Below are positions 58,701 to 64,000 of a stretch of 64,000 bases of DNA, in pieces (position 1 is the stretch's first letter; each line of letters opens with the position of its first letter). Source of the DNA: Pachyseris speciosa. Taxonomy: Eukaryota > Cnidaria > Anthozoa > Scleractinia > Pachyseridae. Location of the stretch: positions 345,001-409,000 of the forward strand of contig JAEMWC010000256.1 in the NCBI GenBank assembly GCA_016490735.1. The letters are read 5' to 3'. The position numbers and the translations under genes were made by a program. The notes under the pieces were generated by a model. The model saw only the letters and a list, made by a program, of their open reading frames with translations. It was not told where the DNA came from and ran no database searches.

Positions 58701-60122
58701 CGACTTTAGATCTTGTCACCTGAGAGGGTGTAAGGAAGGAATTCCTTATGCTCAGGCCCTGAGACTAAGGAGAATTTGTTTGTGGGATGAGTTATTCGAC
58801 AACCGGGAAGCTGAATTAATTGGATATTTAGTGGCTAGAGGGTACGATGAGAGATTTGTACGTCGACAAATTCCAAGAGCTAAGAGGATTACCAGAAATG
58901 AAGCACTAACGCCGGCTCAAGAAAGAAAGAAAAATAACAGGACGCCGTTTGTTGTGACTTACCACTCTGGATTGCCGAATGTAGGGGGAATACTTCGAGA
59001 TCTGCATCCCTTATTACATGTGTTTGACAGATGTAAGAAGGCTATTAAAGAATGTCCTATGGTGGAATTTCGTCGCCCTAAAAGCCTAAAGGATTATTTT
59101 GTGAATGCTAGAATACGACCTCACAACAATAATTCCGTGCCAGGAAATTACCGGTGTTCTTCTACACGTCGCGAAATTTGTAGAAATAAAAAACTATCTG
59201 AACATCGGGAAGACATTCGCCAGCAACATCACTGGAAACTGTAACAGTAGCAGTGTTATCTATAACACTATGTTAACAATATGTGGGATCAACAGCTACT
59301 AAATTTAGACTTAGATTTAGATATAATAACCATAGAAGTAGATTGAGAGGACATTCAAGGTTGGAACCAGGAGATAGGGCCAGCGATGATTTAATCAACA
59401 AACACTTCTTTACAGAGGGACACAATGGTTTGGATGATGTCCCAGTTCAAATAATTGATAAAGTTTATGGTAGTGTAGACAATTTGCTGGAGAAAGAGGG
59501 CCAATGGGCATAGAGATTGAGAACAATTTCTCGGAGGGTCTTAACGAAAGTGACTTTTTTTATTGTCAGAACCGCAGAAGTCGCGCGCGTAATTAATTTC
59601 TTTTCAGGCTTTTCTAGTACACGCGCCTATTATTACCGTAATTGTGTCAATAACAAAATGCTCGAATATGATTGGTTCTTAACAGCCTTTATTTGTGGCT
59701 TTATTGGCTGCTTGAGGTCCAAACTGTCTGATTTGAGCATTCCGATTACAAACACTTGTAATCGGACAGGCCAAATCGGACAGTTATCTTATTTGGGTAT
59801 GTTGAGCAGTAGCTGCCATGTCGTGTCAGTTGTCAATCTTCGGGCTATGTAAAAAGCAACCGTTTCTTGCCTCGTATAATTTGCATTCGAACCATTGGTT
59901 ATTTTACAATTTAGAAAGTTGACCTCTAGAGTTACTCGCATTTTGTTATTGACACAATTATTTGGTAATCGGACTCCGTGTCGCACAATTCAGGAGTAAT
60001 CGTACTCGTAATTTCAAATCAGTCTCGCGCTGATTTAACACTCATTCACCCTGAGGAAGACTGTTCTACACAGTCGAAATATAGGTGGTCCTTAAAATGT
60101 TTTTTTCTTATGTTTAGTTATG

Positions 60123-60198
<76 letters not shown>

Positions 60199-60409
60199 AA
60201 AACTATGTTTCGATTATTCCGTAGCACAGTGCTCGATACGTTAAAGTAGAGCAAAATATTGAAAAATAGAAAAAACTACTCTTTTTATCCCTACAAGCCT
60301 GTTTCGTGATTGCTCACTCTTCAGGGGATTTTTTTAAAAAAATCCCCTGAAGAGTGAGCAATCACGAAACAGGCTTGTAGGGATAAAAAGAGTAGTTTTT
60401 TCTATTTTT

Positions 60410-60452
<43 letters not shown>

Positions 60453-62419
60453 ATCTGTGAGTAGTATAATATGCATGGAATTATCCCTTTTTTGCGGTGG
60501 AATCTCATTAACTTGTGGTGGATTACATTAACGCGGATGACGTCATAAGCTATTGTCTATCTCATGAATGAAAGACGTAGGATTAATGTCATTAACGTGC
60601 GGAGGAATACATTAACAGCATGAATAGGCATCTTAACCCCACGCGTGTACCGTCTGGGTGATTGCACAGAAACAAAGATGGTTGGATGATGACCCGCGCT
60701 CCGACATCCCTTCTTTGATTGGTCAATGATTTTTTTCCATTTGTTTTCCGACAACCAATGTGTCGACATCCCTTCTCTGATTTTTCAATGACTTTTTTCT
60801 ACCATTGTCCGACATCCCACGCCTCGACATCCCTTAACGGATGGGTAAATGACTTTTTCCTATTGCAGTCCGACAACCCACTCTCAGACACAAAGAAGGT
60901 CGTATGATAACCCACGCGTGTACCGTTATACAATGGAAGGAATTGGCATGCCCAAACTTGCCCACCCAAACTGCCTTGTATGAAAAGCATATATATGAAC
61001 TGCGGATTAAAGAATGAATATGTGAATAATAATCGCAGTTATAAACACTACTTAAGCAGTTGTGAAAGAAAAGCCTCAAAAACTTCAGGATTGTACGGTA
61101 TTCAAACCCACGACCTTGGTCAGTTTTAGGGAAAGGAATGCAAAGCTCGAGTGAACAGCCGTTAGTGGGGAGGAGCGTTGCGTGACGACCCGATAAGATC
61201 TTTATAGTCATTAATCAGTCTGTGAGAGGTGTTTGATTACAAGATAATTGCTTAAGTAGCCTAAAGTTATACATGTAAGTCAGTGTGTATGACAGTATAG
61301 TTCAATGATTTTAAGGCCCTTTTGGTGGTTTTTTTTTCCATAAGATGTCAGTTATATGGGAGACATCTCATGCCAAAACTGATTTGTGCAAGTGCCTCTA
61401 CAATAATTTTCGAAAAGACAAAAACGATATCTAGCAACAGATCACTTAACCAATCATGCTACTACCCTATAAAGATCTGGCCAATTAAAGCATTGACTGA
61501 AGAAACTGAACCAGCAAGGCCAACTAGTTAGTGGCCTACCAGACAACTTCACAAAAATGAAAAAGAGTGCAACACTTACTATTGTTAAACTGGGTCGATA
61601 GCAGTTGGGTGGATGAACTTATGATGGCTTATTTAGATGTTGTACTTACAAGTGTAGACCTTTACTGTGCTAGACAACATAAGTTAACATTTAGAACCAA
61701 GTGAAAAGCGCAGGTTAACCAGCCTTCTTCTACCTAGGGTGTTCTTGCAGCAACAATGGCAAAGAGATCCTTTCGAATATGTAGTATCATTATTTCTACT
61801 TTTTACATTTAGCAACACTGATTTACTAGAACAAGCACTGAGGTTAGTGTAGCTTTTTGAGAGGATGTTATCGTGAACTACAACACCAAACACACAAAAT
61901 GCGCATGCCAAACGCGTACATTATCCTGTTTATGCTTGTCTTGTTTTCATACAGTAGTTTTTAGAACTTGTGTTACTATATAGCTTTGAAGCACTTGCCT
62001 ATGAACAATTTTTCACAGGCATTTAATTCATCGACATAACGGATGATATTAATACATTTACAGTGTAAAATCAAAATTTATTGGCAAAAAAGCTGGTCCT
62101 TTTATTTACTGAAATTTGTTTTACCTTCAGTGAGCTTATGTACCCTTACGACTAGCTAAAACCCACTGTAGGCCAGCTGAAATATTATGATGAGGATAAA
62201 AGGATGCCTAGATAAGTAACCACAGTACTGTAGGTCTGGCATTGTAGATCCTAAGAATGGAGTTTAGACTTAATGGTAATATATATCTTCAGATACTGCA
62301 GGTCTTCCAATGGCAAGTATCCTGACTATAGTGTTTGCCATCAGTGGTTTGTCCTTGGTTGCTACGCTGCTGGTCGTCGGTGTAAGGTATTACAAAAGGA
62401 GAATACAGCAAACAAAAAG
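25554..62419 (+). CDS. Multidomain receptor-like gene: FTP x3, F5/8C x2, Ig, FN3 x2, TM (partial)
   Basis: At least 14 exons, joined by GT-AG introns. Every module begins and ends in phase 1, so the exons form one continuous extracellular frame apart from a one-base loss in exon 44208-44496. Module order is fucolectin (FTP) three times, discoidin/F5-8C twice, Ig, a single-exon FN3, a two-exon FN3, then a membrane helix with basic stop-transfer (YYKRRIQQTKR). This would be a type I cell-surface receptor with sugar-binding and adhesion modules. The cytoplasmic domain (kinase, phosphatase or other) is beyond the right edge. The signal peptide was not found and may lie left of the window. Similar mosaics occur among cnidarian receptor tyrosine kinases and phosphatases, but I cannot choose. 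Mobile elements fill the introns. Confidence 0.8.
27318..27415. repeat. Hairpin MITE specific to duplication copy 1
   Basis: Arms CATAAAATATGAGCGGGAG plus ACCTTTATGGGC and the complement. The loop contains AAGGCGAGCCGCAGGCGAGCC. It is absent from the matching place in copy 2 (about 32325), so it inserted after the duplication or was lost there. Confidence 0.8.
28498..28692 (+). CDS. Receptor exon: FTP module 1, part 2
   Basis: 195 bp after a long T tract and AAG, before GTAAGT. It completes the domain with RCAGITQIASGQEKAFFCIP, GRYVSIRIAGNNKVFTLCEV and EVYST. The two Cys pairs are as in FTP domains. Phase 1 at both ends. Confidence 0.88.
29127..29208. repeat. (CATA)n(CA)n(CATA)n microsatellite
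   Basis: A compound simple repeat at the 3' tail side of the minus-strand tRNA-derived SINE. Confidence 0.9.
29210..29506 (-). repeat. tRNA-derived SINE
   Basis: The head (complement of 29437-29506) resembles a tRNA: A box TAGCTCAGTGGTAG and B box GGTTCAAACAC. The body runs left into the microsatellite at 29127-29208, which forms the tail. It lies between the two duplication copies and is not part of them. The anticodon arm is not well paired, so it is not a working tRNA gene. Confidence 0.7.
30371..30607 (+). CDS. Receptor exon: FTP module 2, part 1
   Basis: 237 bp, the same as module 1 except for three visible residue changes: N to T in GGTNTDQAY, T to K in VVQKNP, E to G in VAGVR. The same AAG acceptor and GTAAGT donor. 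Phase 1 at both ends. Confidence 0.88.
32941..33353. repeat. Foldback insertion specific to copy 2
   Basis: Inverted ends AATTGGCCATGTTC...GAGTGAGGACCTGGGAATGA and CGTTCCCAGGCCCTTACTCG...GAACATGGCCAGTT enclose about 330 bp with no gene. The corresponding site in copy 1 (about 28185) is uninterrupted. Confidence 0.75.
33871..34039. repeat. Foldback MITE in copy 2
   Basis: Arms ATAAACCCCTCTCTGGC and TATGTCGGCTGATAATGTCC, with inverse CGGACATTATCAGCCGACAT and AGAAGGGGTTTAT. The spacer is about 60 bp. It is absent from copy 1. Confidence 0.8.
34324..34512 (+). CDS. Receptor exon: FTP module 2, part 2
   Basis: 189 bp, two codons shorter than in module 1 at the 3' end. Changes include N to D (STADGG), N to S and V/F to I/L in AGSNKILTLCEV. 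Donor GTAAGT. Phase 1 at both ends. Confidence 0.88.
35960..36270. repeat. Loose tandem repeat of GGTGGCTAAACG / ATCAAACAT
   Basis: Three copies of GGTGGCTAAACG/A-type units occur at about 36018, 36160 and 36250, with ATCAAACATTT-like neighbours. Spacing is irregular (90-140 bp). It may be part of a TIR element that reaches to about 37150. Confidence 0.5.
37165..37350. repeat. Dispersed repeat, copy A
   Basis: Related in inverted orientation to 46885-47100. Shared blocks are ACTGAATCAACGTAAACGAA, CAGCAGAGCTTTT, GACATGCAACACA, TTGTTTTGGGAGAA and ATATGATCGATTTTAC. The family is unknown. Confidence 0.75.
37681..37750 (+). repeat. tRNA-like sequence (SINE head or tRNA pseudogene)
   Basis: An A-box-like TGGTCCAGTGGTAAG is followed at tRNA spacing by a B-box-like GGGTTCAAATCCAG. 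Stem pairing is incomplete and no intact cloverleaf can be drawn by eye. Confidence 0.5.
38398..38672. repeat. MITE of the outer-transposon family, 9-bp TSD
   Basis: 275 bp starting CAACCTCGAACCC and ending with its inverse GGGTTCGAGGTTG. Flanked by TCTGGTTGT at 38389-38397 and 38673-38681. Terminal inverted repeats of about 80 bp share GAGAGA(A)AGACCCTGGT and a CACGTGACC core with the outer element at 3437. It is non-coding. Confidence 0.85.
39459..39704 (+). CDS. Receptor exon: FTP module 3, part 1
   Basis: 246 bp, acceptor TTCTTTTCAG, donor GTACGT. It encodes LALNQPAEQIETAHGGAASR, AVDGNSSPHW, RSCTHTTNRNKPWWRVDLGS and the end SSFEIRV. Well diverged from modules 1 and 2. Phase 1 at both ends. 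Confidence 0.87.
40817..41020 (+). CDS. Receptor exon: FTP module 3, part 2
   Basis: 204 bp, acceptor TTTGTACAG, donor GTATTA. It carries TNPSCGGTLSLTSGQTKSFY, VPALVGRYVYVCIPENNKVL and TLCEVKVYST. Phase 1 at both ends. The intron upstream (39705-40816) has no supported gene. Confidence 0.87.
41021..41852. other. Intron, no gene
   Basis: Begins with a short (GTTT)n tract (41028-41050) and has no recognised repeat family or exon. Confidence 0.6.
41853..42160 (+). CDS. Receptor exon: discoidin (F5/8C) module 1, part 1
   Basis: 308 bp, acceptor AATTTTAG, donor GTAACA. It encodes GCSIDQVGISDSSIILNQRF, NFWMPSSNNNANDFLQIDLG, the family block VCGVATQGNPNADDWTKTYK and NNVNWTIYVED. Phase 1 to 0, the usual split of this domain. 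An extra Cys sits in VCGVATQG. Confidence 0.88.
42722..42863 (+). CDS. Receptor exon: discoidin module 1, part 2
   Basis: 142 bp, acceptor TTTTTCAG, donor GTACAG. It encodes FTGNSDRSSIVRSDLYQPVA, KFIRFYPVTFTSSKALRVEV and YGSLQ. The usual closing Cys of the domain is absent. Phase 0 to 1. Confidence 0.87.
42864..44207. other. Intron with partial MITE
   Basis: About 43310-43445 resembles the right part of the MITE at 13403-13943 (GAAGATACCATG, TTTTCGCGCGGAAGCTCGCC and a GATGTTTATTTAATAA-like end). No exon is seen elsewhere. Confidence 0.6.
44208..44496 (+). pseudogene. Receptor exon: discoidin module 2, part 1, with one-base loss
   Basis: 289 bp, acceptor TTCAAAG, donor GTAAGC. It encodes CLSALGNERWVKHLGPTASS up to YRDNNHP. 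The frame then changes at a run of five C (44287-44291) and continues in another frame as LPQYLQFNAGKVITVSGIAT and KWVTSYAISYGYDGKKWLDY. One added base would restore 290 bp and the expected phase 1 to 0. This is either a true lesion or a homopolymer sequence error. Confidence 0.8.
44630..44725. repeat. Small hairpin repeat
   Basis: Inverted GTGTTTTATCA...TGATAAAACAC arms enclose AAAACACGAGGCGCAGCCGA, a foldback MITE remnant in the intron. Confidence 0.65.
45777..45918 (+). CDS. Receptor exon: discoidin module 2, part 2
   Basis: 142 bp, acceptor CTTTTTAG, donor GTAAGT. It encodes SLTGNTNRGSIVVNWLSAPF, AAQYIRIWPKAYNGGICMRA and DLLGCED with the closing Cys. Phase 0 to 1. The same length as the partner exon in module 1. 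Confidence 0.88.
46502..46883. repeat. TIR element with internal GGTATATGAAAGGGTA repeats
   Basis: Ends are inverted over about 60 bp: CGATTTCCCCGGAGG...GAGGAGGCTCCGCCC at the left, GGGCGGAGCCTCCCC...CCGGGGAGCGATTTCG at the right. The interior repeats GTATAT(G/A)AAAGGG(T)A about five times. Non-coding. Confidence 0.8.
46885..47100. repeat. Dispersed repeat, copy B (inverted relative to 37165-37350)
   Basis: Shares CTTTGTTTACGTTGATTCAG, CAAAAGCTCTGCTG, GTGTTGCATGTC and GTAAAATCGATCATAT with the complement of copy A. It lies directly against the TIR element to its left. Confidence 0.75.
48395..49000. repeat. Diverged repeat related to both flanks of the LINE in the nest
   Basis: 48395-48710 resembles 3640-3960, and 48850-48990 resembles 22393-22550. 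Between them here are only about 140 bp, where the nest has the LINE and Polinton. Confidence 0.55.
49875..50211 (+). CDS. Receptor exon: Ig-like module
   Basis: 337 bp, acceptor TTTTTTCAG, donor GTAAGC. It encodes VPFVSVGKLQDAVLRPSPPG, SVTLHCVATFSKQRPPTYQW, SSSLTIRYTDINSNYQCSRT and CYATYQCSASLV, ending in NVTATI. The pattern C...W...YxC of an Ig fold is clear, with extra Cys near the second conserved position. Phase 1 at both ends. Confidence 0.85.
50309..50347. repeat. (TTA)n microsatellite
   Basis: About a dozen ATT units in the intron. A second tract of the same kind lies at 50660-50720. Confidence 0.85.
51274..51546 (+). CDS. Receptor exon: FN3 module 1
   Basis: 273 bp, acceptor ATTCTTTTCAG, donor GTAAGT. 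It encodes IPGKPIVNSTNIRARSAQVT, WTYNRGSDEAPIDSFTLWHQ, LNNLKPYTSYTVRVKATSFL and GTGDWSDPETFTTLTA. The W, L and Y positions of an FN3 fold are present. Phase 1 at both ends, a complete single-exon module. Confidence 0.88.
51547..54335. other. Intron with a TIR element and simple repeats
   Basis: Simple repeats at 51805-51825 (CAT)n and 52065-52100 (GAT)n. A TIR-bounded region runs from about 52400 to 53580 (separate entry). No host exon is supported. Confidence 0.6.
52400..53580. mobile_element. Non-autonomous TIR element with a short acidic ORF
   Basis: Inverted ends share ATTGTTCTCTCTCTGCACTA and ATTTACTATT(C/T)AACACCC (52415-52475 against 53517-53578). Inside, a short plus-strand frame from the ATG at about 52942 begins MKEVYDDGFTSDEDEEAIF and stops after about 47 codons. 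Acidic N-termini like this occur in piggyBac and similar transposases, but nothing else supports that. A separate hairpin at 53350-53422 has CAGGCTGCAATATT...AATATTGCAGCCTG twice. Confidence 0.6.
54336..54406 (+). CDS. Receptor exon: FN3 module 2, part 1
   Basis: 71 bp, acceptor TTTTTTCAG, donor GTAACC. It encodes PEVTVQVLNVRGLTSRIIYV and EWT, the first two strands of an FN3 fold up to its Trp. Phase 1 to 0. Confidence 0.85.
54582..54916. repeat. Recent tandem duplication (2 x 167 bp)
   Basis: Two head-to-tail copies (54582-54748 and 54749-54916) starting ACCGAACTAGCTTTGTGCC differ by one substitution (CTTCTAG/CTTTTAG) and one extra C. Intronic. Confidence 0.92.
55730..55958 (+). CDS. Receptor exon: FN3 module 2, part 2
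   Basis: 229 bp, acceptor CTTGTCTCAG, donor GTAAGT. It encodes FEMLNGPFDGYTVAYREVGS, SDQTLDVQGQSTTFTIISNL, KIWTRYLVRVSVDNRDFHGP and LSPEKETRTLQD, completing the FN3 with its L and Y positions. Phase 0 to 1. Confidence 0.87.
55959..56731. other. Intron, no gene
   Basis: A poly-G tract at 56161-56172 and GC-poor sequence; no exon recognised. The hAT relic probably begins near 56700. Confidence 0.6.
56732..57571 (+). pseudogene. hAT-family transposase relic (zinc finger MYM-type 1-like), C-terminal half
   Basis: A 279-codon frame, opening at a TTG, with degraded hAT features: HQHINTYYVSIDKVLSELEL, then LGNICHSETADKESFSRIAK, and the hAT C-terminal dimerisation block IVEL-like VHILGVILATSCSVERSFSALRRLK. 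After this block the frame drifts. The overlapping frame at 57145-57390 carries QQRVSNIANIEAVHYNF, which would be the true continuation. The N-terminal zinc finger and most of the catalytic domain are absent. It inserted in the receptor intron and is inactive. Confidence 0.75.
57572..58110. other. AT-rich intron segment, no gene
   Basis: Between the hAT relic and the Penelope-like element I see neither coding sequence nor named repeat. Confidence 0.6.
58111..59244 (+). pseudogene. Penelope-like element reverse transcriptase, 5'-truncated
   Basis: A 377-codon frame (GTG opening, so the N-terminus is cut). RT motifs in order: LVTIDVVGLYPHIPHEEG, GTAIGTRMAPSYANLFMDRL, the catalytic box FRFIDDIFMVW, VNFLDVKVI and TDLYVKPTDKHQYLDF. 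This set is typical of Penelope-like RTs. The C-terminal linker runs to RRPKSLKDYFVNARI. The frame is lost at about 59200-59244, before the endonuclease. It lies in an intron in the same orientation as the receptor gene. Confidence 0.88.
59245..59610 (+). pseudogene. Penelope-like GIY-YIG endonuclease remnant
   Basis: In other frames the element continues: a degraded Cys region at 59245-59290, then GSTATKFRLRFRYNNHRSRL (the region after the YxG of GIY-YIG), HFFTEGHNGLDDVPVQIIDK and a conserved LLEKEGQWA at 59480-59512. After another shift the tail extends to about 59610. Presence of an endonuclease places it in the EN-positive Penelope-like clades rather than the telomeric EN-negative ones. 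Two or more frameshifts inactivate it. Confidence 0.8.
60047..60087 (+). ncRNA. Possible minimal hammerhead ribozyme downstream of the Penelope-like element
   Basis: Stem I CACC/GGTG, core CTGAGGA, an extra A, stem II GACTG/CAGTC with a 7-nt loop, GAAA, then a very short stem III (TATA) and the predicted cleavage site before GGTG. The extra A before stem II and the minimal stem III make activity uncertain. Position 3' of a Penelope-like ORF is where such ribozymes are known. Confidence 0.5.
60121..60196. repeat. (TA)n microsatellite
   Basis: About 35 TA units. A second tract at 60414-60450 lies on the other side of the palindrome. Confidence 0.95.
60287..60329 (-). ncRNA. Type I hammerhead ribozyme motif, minus strand
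   Basis: Exact mirror of the plus-strand motif at 60342-60384. On the minus strand it reads ATCCC, CTGAAGA, GTGAGCAATCAC, GAAAC, then the short stem III and GGGAT. Predicted cleavage is 5' of GGGAT. Confidence 0.65.
60342..60384 (+). ncRNA. Type I hammerhead ribozyme motif, plus strand
   Basis: Stem I ATCCC (60342-60346) pairs with GGGAT (60380-60384). The core CTGAAGA is at 60347-60353. Stem II is GTGA/TCAC with a GCAA loop (60354-60365). GAAA is at 60366-60369. Stem III is the short ACA...TGT with a GGCT loop, followed by the cleavage-site A (60379). All conserved core bases are present. Very short stem III is typical of hammerheads in Penelope-like and related retroelements. Confidence 0.7.
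60950..61125 (-). repeat. SINE-like repeat, minus strand
   Basis: The complement of 61095-61125 holds a B-box-like GTGGGTTTGAATACC. Downstream on the same strand are TGAAGTTTTTGAGGCTTTTC and a region rich in AACTGCG. It looks tRNA-derived, but no clear A box is seen. Confidence 0.45.
61126..62292. other. Intron before the transmembrane exon, no gene
   Basis: Moderately AT-rich sequence without a recognisable exon or repeat family. Confidence 0.6.
62293..62419 (+). CDS. Receptor exon: transmembrane segment
   Basis: 127 bp, acceptor ATCTTCAG, donor GTGAGC. It encodes TAGLPMASILTIVFAISGLS then LVATLLVVGVRYYKRRIQQT: a 22-25 residue hydrophobic helix followed by Arg/Lys stop-transfer. Phase 1 to 2, so the module series ends and the cytoplasmic part starts in the next exon, which I did not find before the right edge. 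Confidence 0.82.
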
Positions 62420-62645
62420 GTGAGCACATTTATTTGGTATAGCCAAAGCTAGTCTCATACCCAGACCTCCCATGGTCAAGCGCGAGGGAGGTCGTACCGA
62501 TATACGGAACTTCCCATAGTCCTTTGTCCACTGTGCTGTTCGTGGCCCGCTGTCCTATCAGAGGACAGAAACACTTCAAACTGAAGCCGAAACAAAGCGA
62601 ACGTTGCAGGAAATTATTGTTTTAAACCGGGATTGCTTCATTATA

Positions 62646-63246
62646 CAGTCAAACCTGTATTAAGCGGACACCCTTGGGACCCTTCCTAGTGTCCGCATAA
62701 TACAGGGTGTCCGCTTAAAACAGGTTCACTTAGAATTCGTCTGTATTAAGTACTTCTCAGTATGAAAAGGTTTGAAGCTACCTTGCGAGAACAGTTTCAA
62801 GGGGACACGTTTTCATGTAACAGGCTGAGACAGAAATTGGTGAAGGAAGGTTTTATTTGATCGTTTTACAGACATGTCTCCAGGTACACCAGTTTCCTGT
62901 GTGTCACACAAATGTTTTGTCATTGAGGTCACGTATTACTAATTTGATCCTTTTTTTAAATCGCACTGCCAACAAAGACAACTCCTTTGTCGGCAAAGTT
63001 AAATGATCTATCATGTATTAAAACGTGAACAAAATACAGGCATCCTTTTAGCAGTGTTCGTTTAATACACGTTTTTAACAATGACAGTCAAGTTTAACGT
63101 GTCCGCGTCCGCTTAATAGATGTGTCCATTGAATACAAGTACTCTTTATAGTCAATATGGGGGAAAAAAGAATAGGACTTAGGCTGCTGTCCGCTAAATA
63201 GAGTGTGTCCGCTTAATATGGGGTCCCATTAATACAGGTCTGACTC
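62646..63246. repeat. pogo/Tigger-like MITE with TA TSD
   Basis: 601 bp starting CAGTCAAACCTGTATTAAGC and ending ATTAATACAGGTCTGACTC, inverted ends of about 28 bp with mismatches. TA on both sides (62644-62645 and 63247-63248). The interior repeats GTGTCCGCTTAA several times. Non-coding. Confidence 0.8.
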
Positions 63247-63389
63247 TACTTCCAACTGGATACGGTATATCGTTAATATATATCAGCTTCTGCCTTCAGT
63301 TGCTGATCAAATGGTTAGTCCAATCATTAACAATGTGAAGCACAAATCCGGAACAAATCTATCGTAAGTTTAATATACCAGAGGTCTTC

Positions 63390-63572
63390 GTGGCGTTCAT
63401 TGTGTTATCTCCACTTCATGCCGTTATTGATGACCAGCTGAATAAACTCGACGAAAGTGGAGTAAATTCACTTTGCGTTTTAGTGAGGCTGAGCATGAAG
63501 TTTATTATGAGTTTTCTTTCCACCGCGGCCGCTTGGAGAAGGAAAGTTTCAAATTATCTTCGTAGGTCTTGA
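63390..63572 (+). pseudogene. Possible helicase fragment (motif Ia-like)
   Basis: A 60-codon frame begins AFIVLSPLHAVIDDQLNKLD, which resembles the motif Ia region of RecQ-type helicases (compare VLVICPLKSIISDQIVQL at 23890). Nothing on either side extends it. It may be a relic of another helicase-bearing transposon. Confidence 0.35.
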
Positions 63573-63720
63573 TGTGGCAGTTAGCAGTAGACAGTGCAGA
63601 GAATTGCTTCTATCAACGCTGTATAGAGAAAATGTTTTGGCCGTTGTTATTTAAAAGGCACATTGTATTACTGATTGGTAAAGTATCAATATTCTTTTCT
63701 TTAAAGCTACGTCGGCATAA

Positions 63721-63887
63721 TGTTACAAGCTGCAAACAGGCTTAAAGGAACGTTTTATTCCAAGTACAAACTCCGTACTTTCAACACTCTCAACAACCTA
63801 CGAGCGCGCGGTTCAGCTCTCAAGTCCCAGCATACATTGCGGTACCGGAAATCAACATAGCATGTCACGCGTTACACACTCTACACA
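63721..63887 (-). repeat. LTR of a minus-strand LTR retrotransposon entering from the right edge
   Basis: On the minus strand the 167-bp segment begins TGTGTAGAG and ends TTGTAACA (TG...CA). AATAAA lies inside (complement of about 63750-63760). The bases just before it on that strand, complement of 63888-63899, are the polypurine tract GGAGGGGGAG. The internal region would extend right, beyond the window. The short LTR suggests a Copia-type element, unproven. Confidence 0.6.
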
Positions 63888-64000
63888 CTCCCCCTCCAAA
63901 AATGAAGGTATTTTCCTAAAGATATCAAAACTATTTAGTCTCTGTTTTCGGACGCAACACCGTCAATGTCTCTCAGCACTGGCGCCTTGTCTACTTGCAC

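Larger units (their letters stand above)
60256..60415. repeat. Perfect 160-bp palindrome
   Basis: Two 80-bp arms with no mismatch by eye, centred between 60335 and 60336 (TTTTTTT|AAAAAAA). Each arm contains CTACTCTTTTTATCCCTACA and the hammerhead-type sequence. Flanked by (TA)n close by. Confidence 0.93.

Noticed and set aside
59978..60244. Frame with a long Tyr-Ile repeat
   Set aside because: A translation of the TA microsatellite.

Overview
The window looks like nuclear DNA of a cnidarian, most likely an anthozoan such as a stony coral. Three things suggest this: a large intron-rich receptor gene built from fucolectin, discoidin, Ig and FN3 modules; a set of mobile elements I associate with coral genomes (Polinton, Penelope-like, hAT, tRNA-SINEs, many foldback MITEs); and compact phase-1 exon modules. 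No search was run. Family calls come from motifs read in the sequence.

Layout. (1) 1-2.9 kb is relic mobile or viral-type DNA: a minus-strand ORF leaving the left edge, a minisatellite, a broken gene with a phospholipase-A2-like domain, and a long AT-rich stretch. (2) 3.4-25.2 kb is a nested insertion, shown by target-site duplications (TSDs). An outer element with TIRs of about 79 bp (3437-25242, 9-bp TSD CTGTGCTAG) holds a 3'-truncated LINE. A 16.3-kb Polinton/Maverick (5729-22059, TSD TGTAA) lies inside the endonuclease reading frame of that LINE. A second 1.84-kb foldback element (23362-25203, 9-bp TSD CAGGGGGCG), with a helicase fragment and a zinc-finger-like gene, lies inside the right TIR of the outer element. 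The empty outer site survives at 30049-30057 in a second copy of the host segment.

(3) The Polinton has TIRs of about 256 bp, protein-primed family B DNA polymerase, retroviral-type integrase, packaging ATPase, a candidate major capsid protein and several small membrane or coiled-coil genes. Almost every one is frameshifted, so it is a decayed copy. I did not find the adenovirus-type protease. (4) From 25.5 to 62.4 kb, plus strand, runs a receptor-like gene: three fucolectin (FTP) modules of two exons each, two discoidin (F5/8 type C) modules of two exons each, one Ig exon, one single-exon FN3, one two-exon FN3, and a transmembrane exon. The cytoplasmic part is beyond the window and the signal-peptide exon was not found. 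The first two FTP modules come from a recent tandem segmental duplication that includes the introns.

(5) The introns hold an hAT transposase relic (56.7-57.6 kb), a 5'-truncated Penelope-like element with GIY-YIG remnant (58.1-59.6 kb), a perfect 160-bp palindrome carrying two divergent hammerhead-ribozyme motifs (60.26-60.41 kb), tRNA-SINEs, a pogo-like MITE with TA TSD, and at the right edge a minus-strand LTR with its polypurine tract. The most unusual items are the dated nest with its empty site, the double hammerhead palindrome, and the helicase plus zinc-finger foldback transposon with 9-bp TSD.
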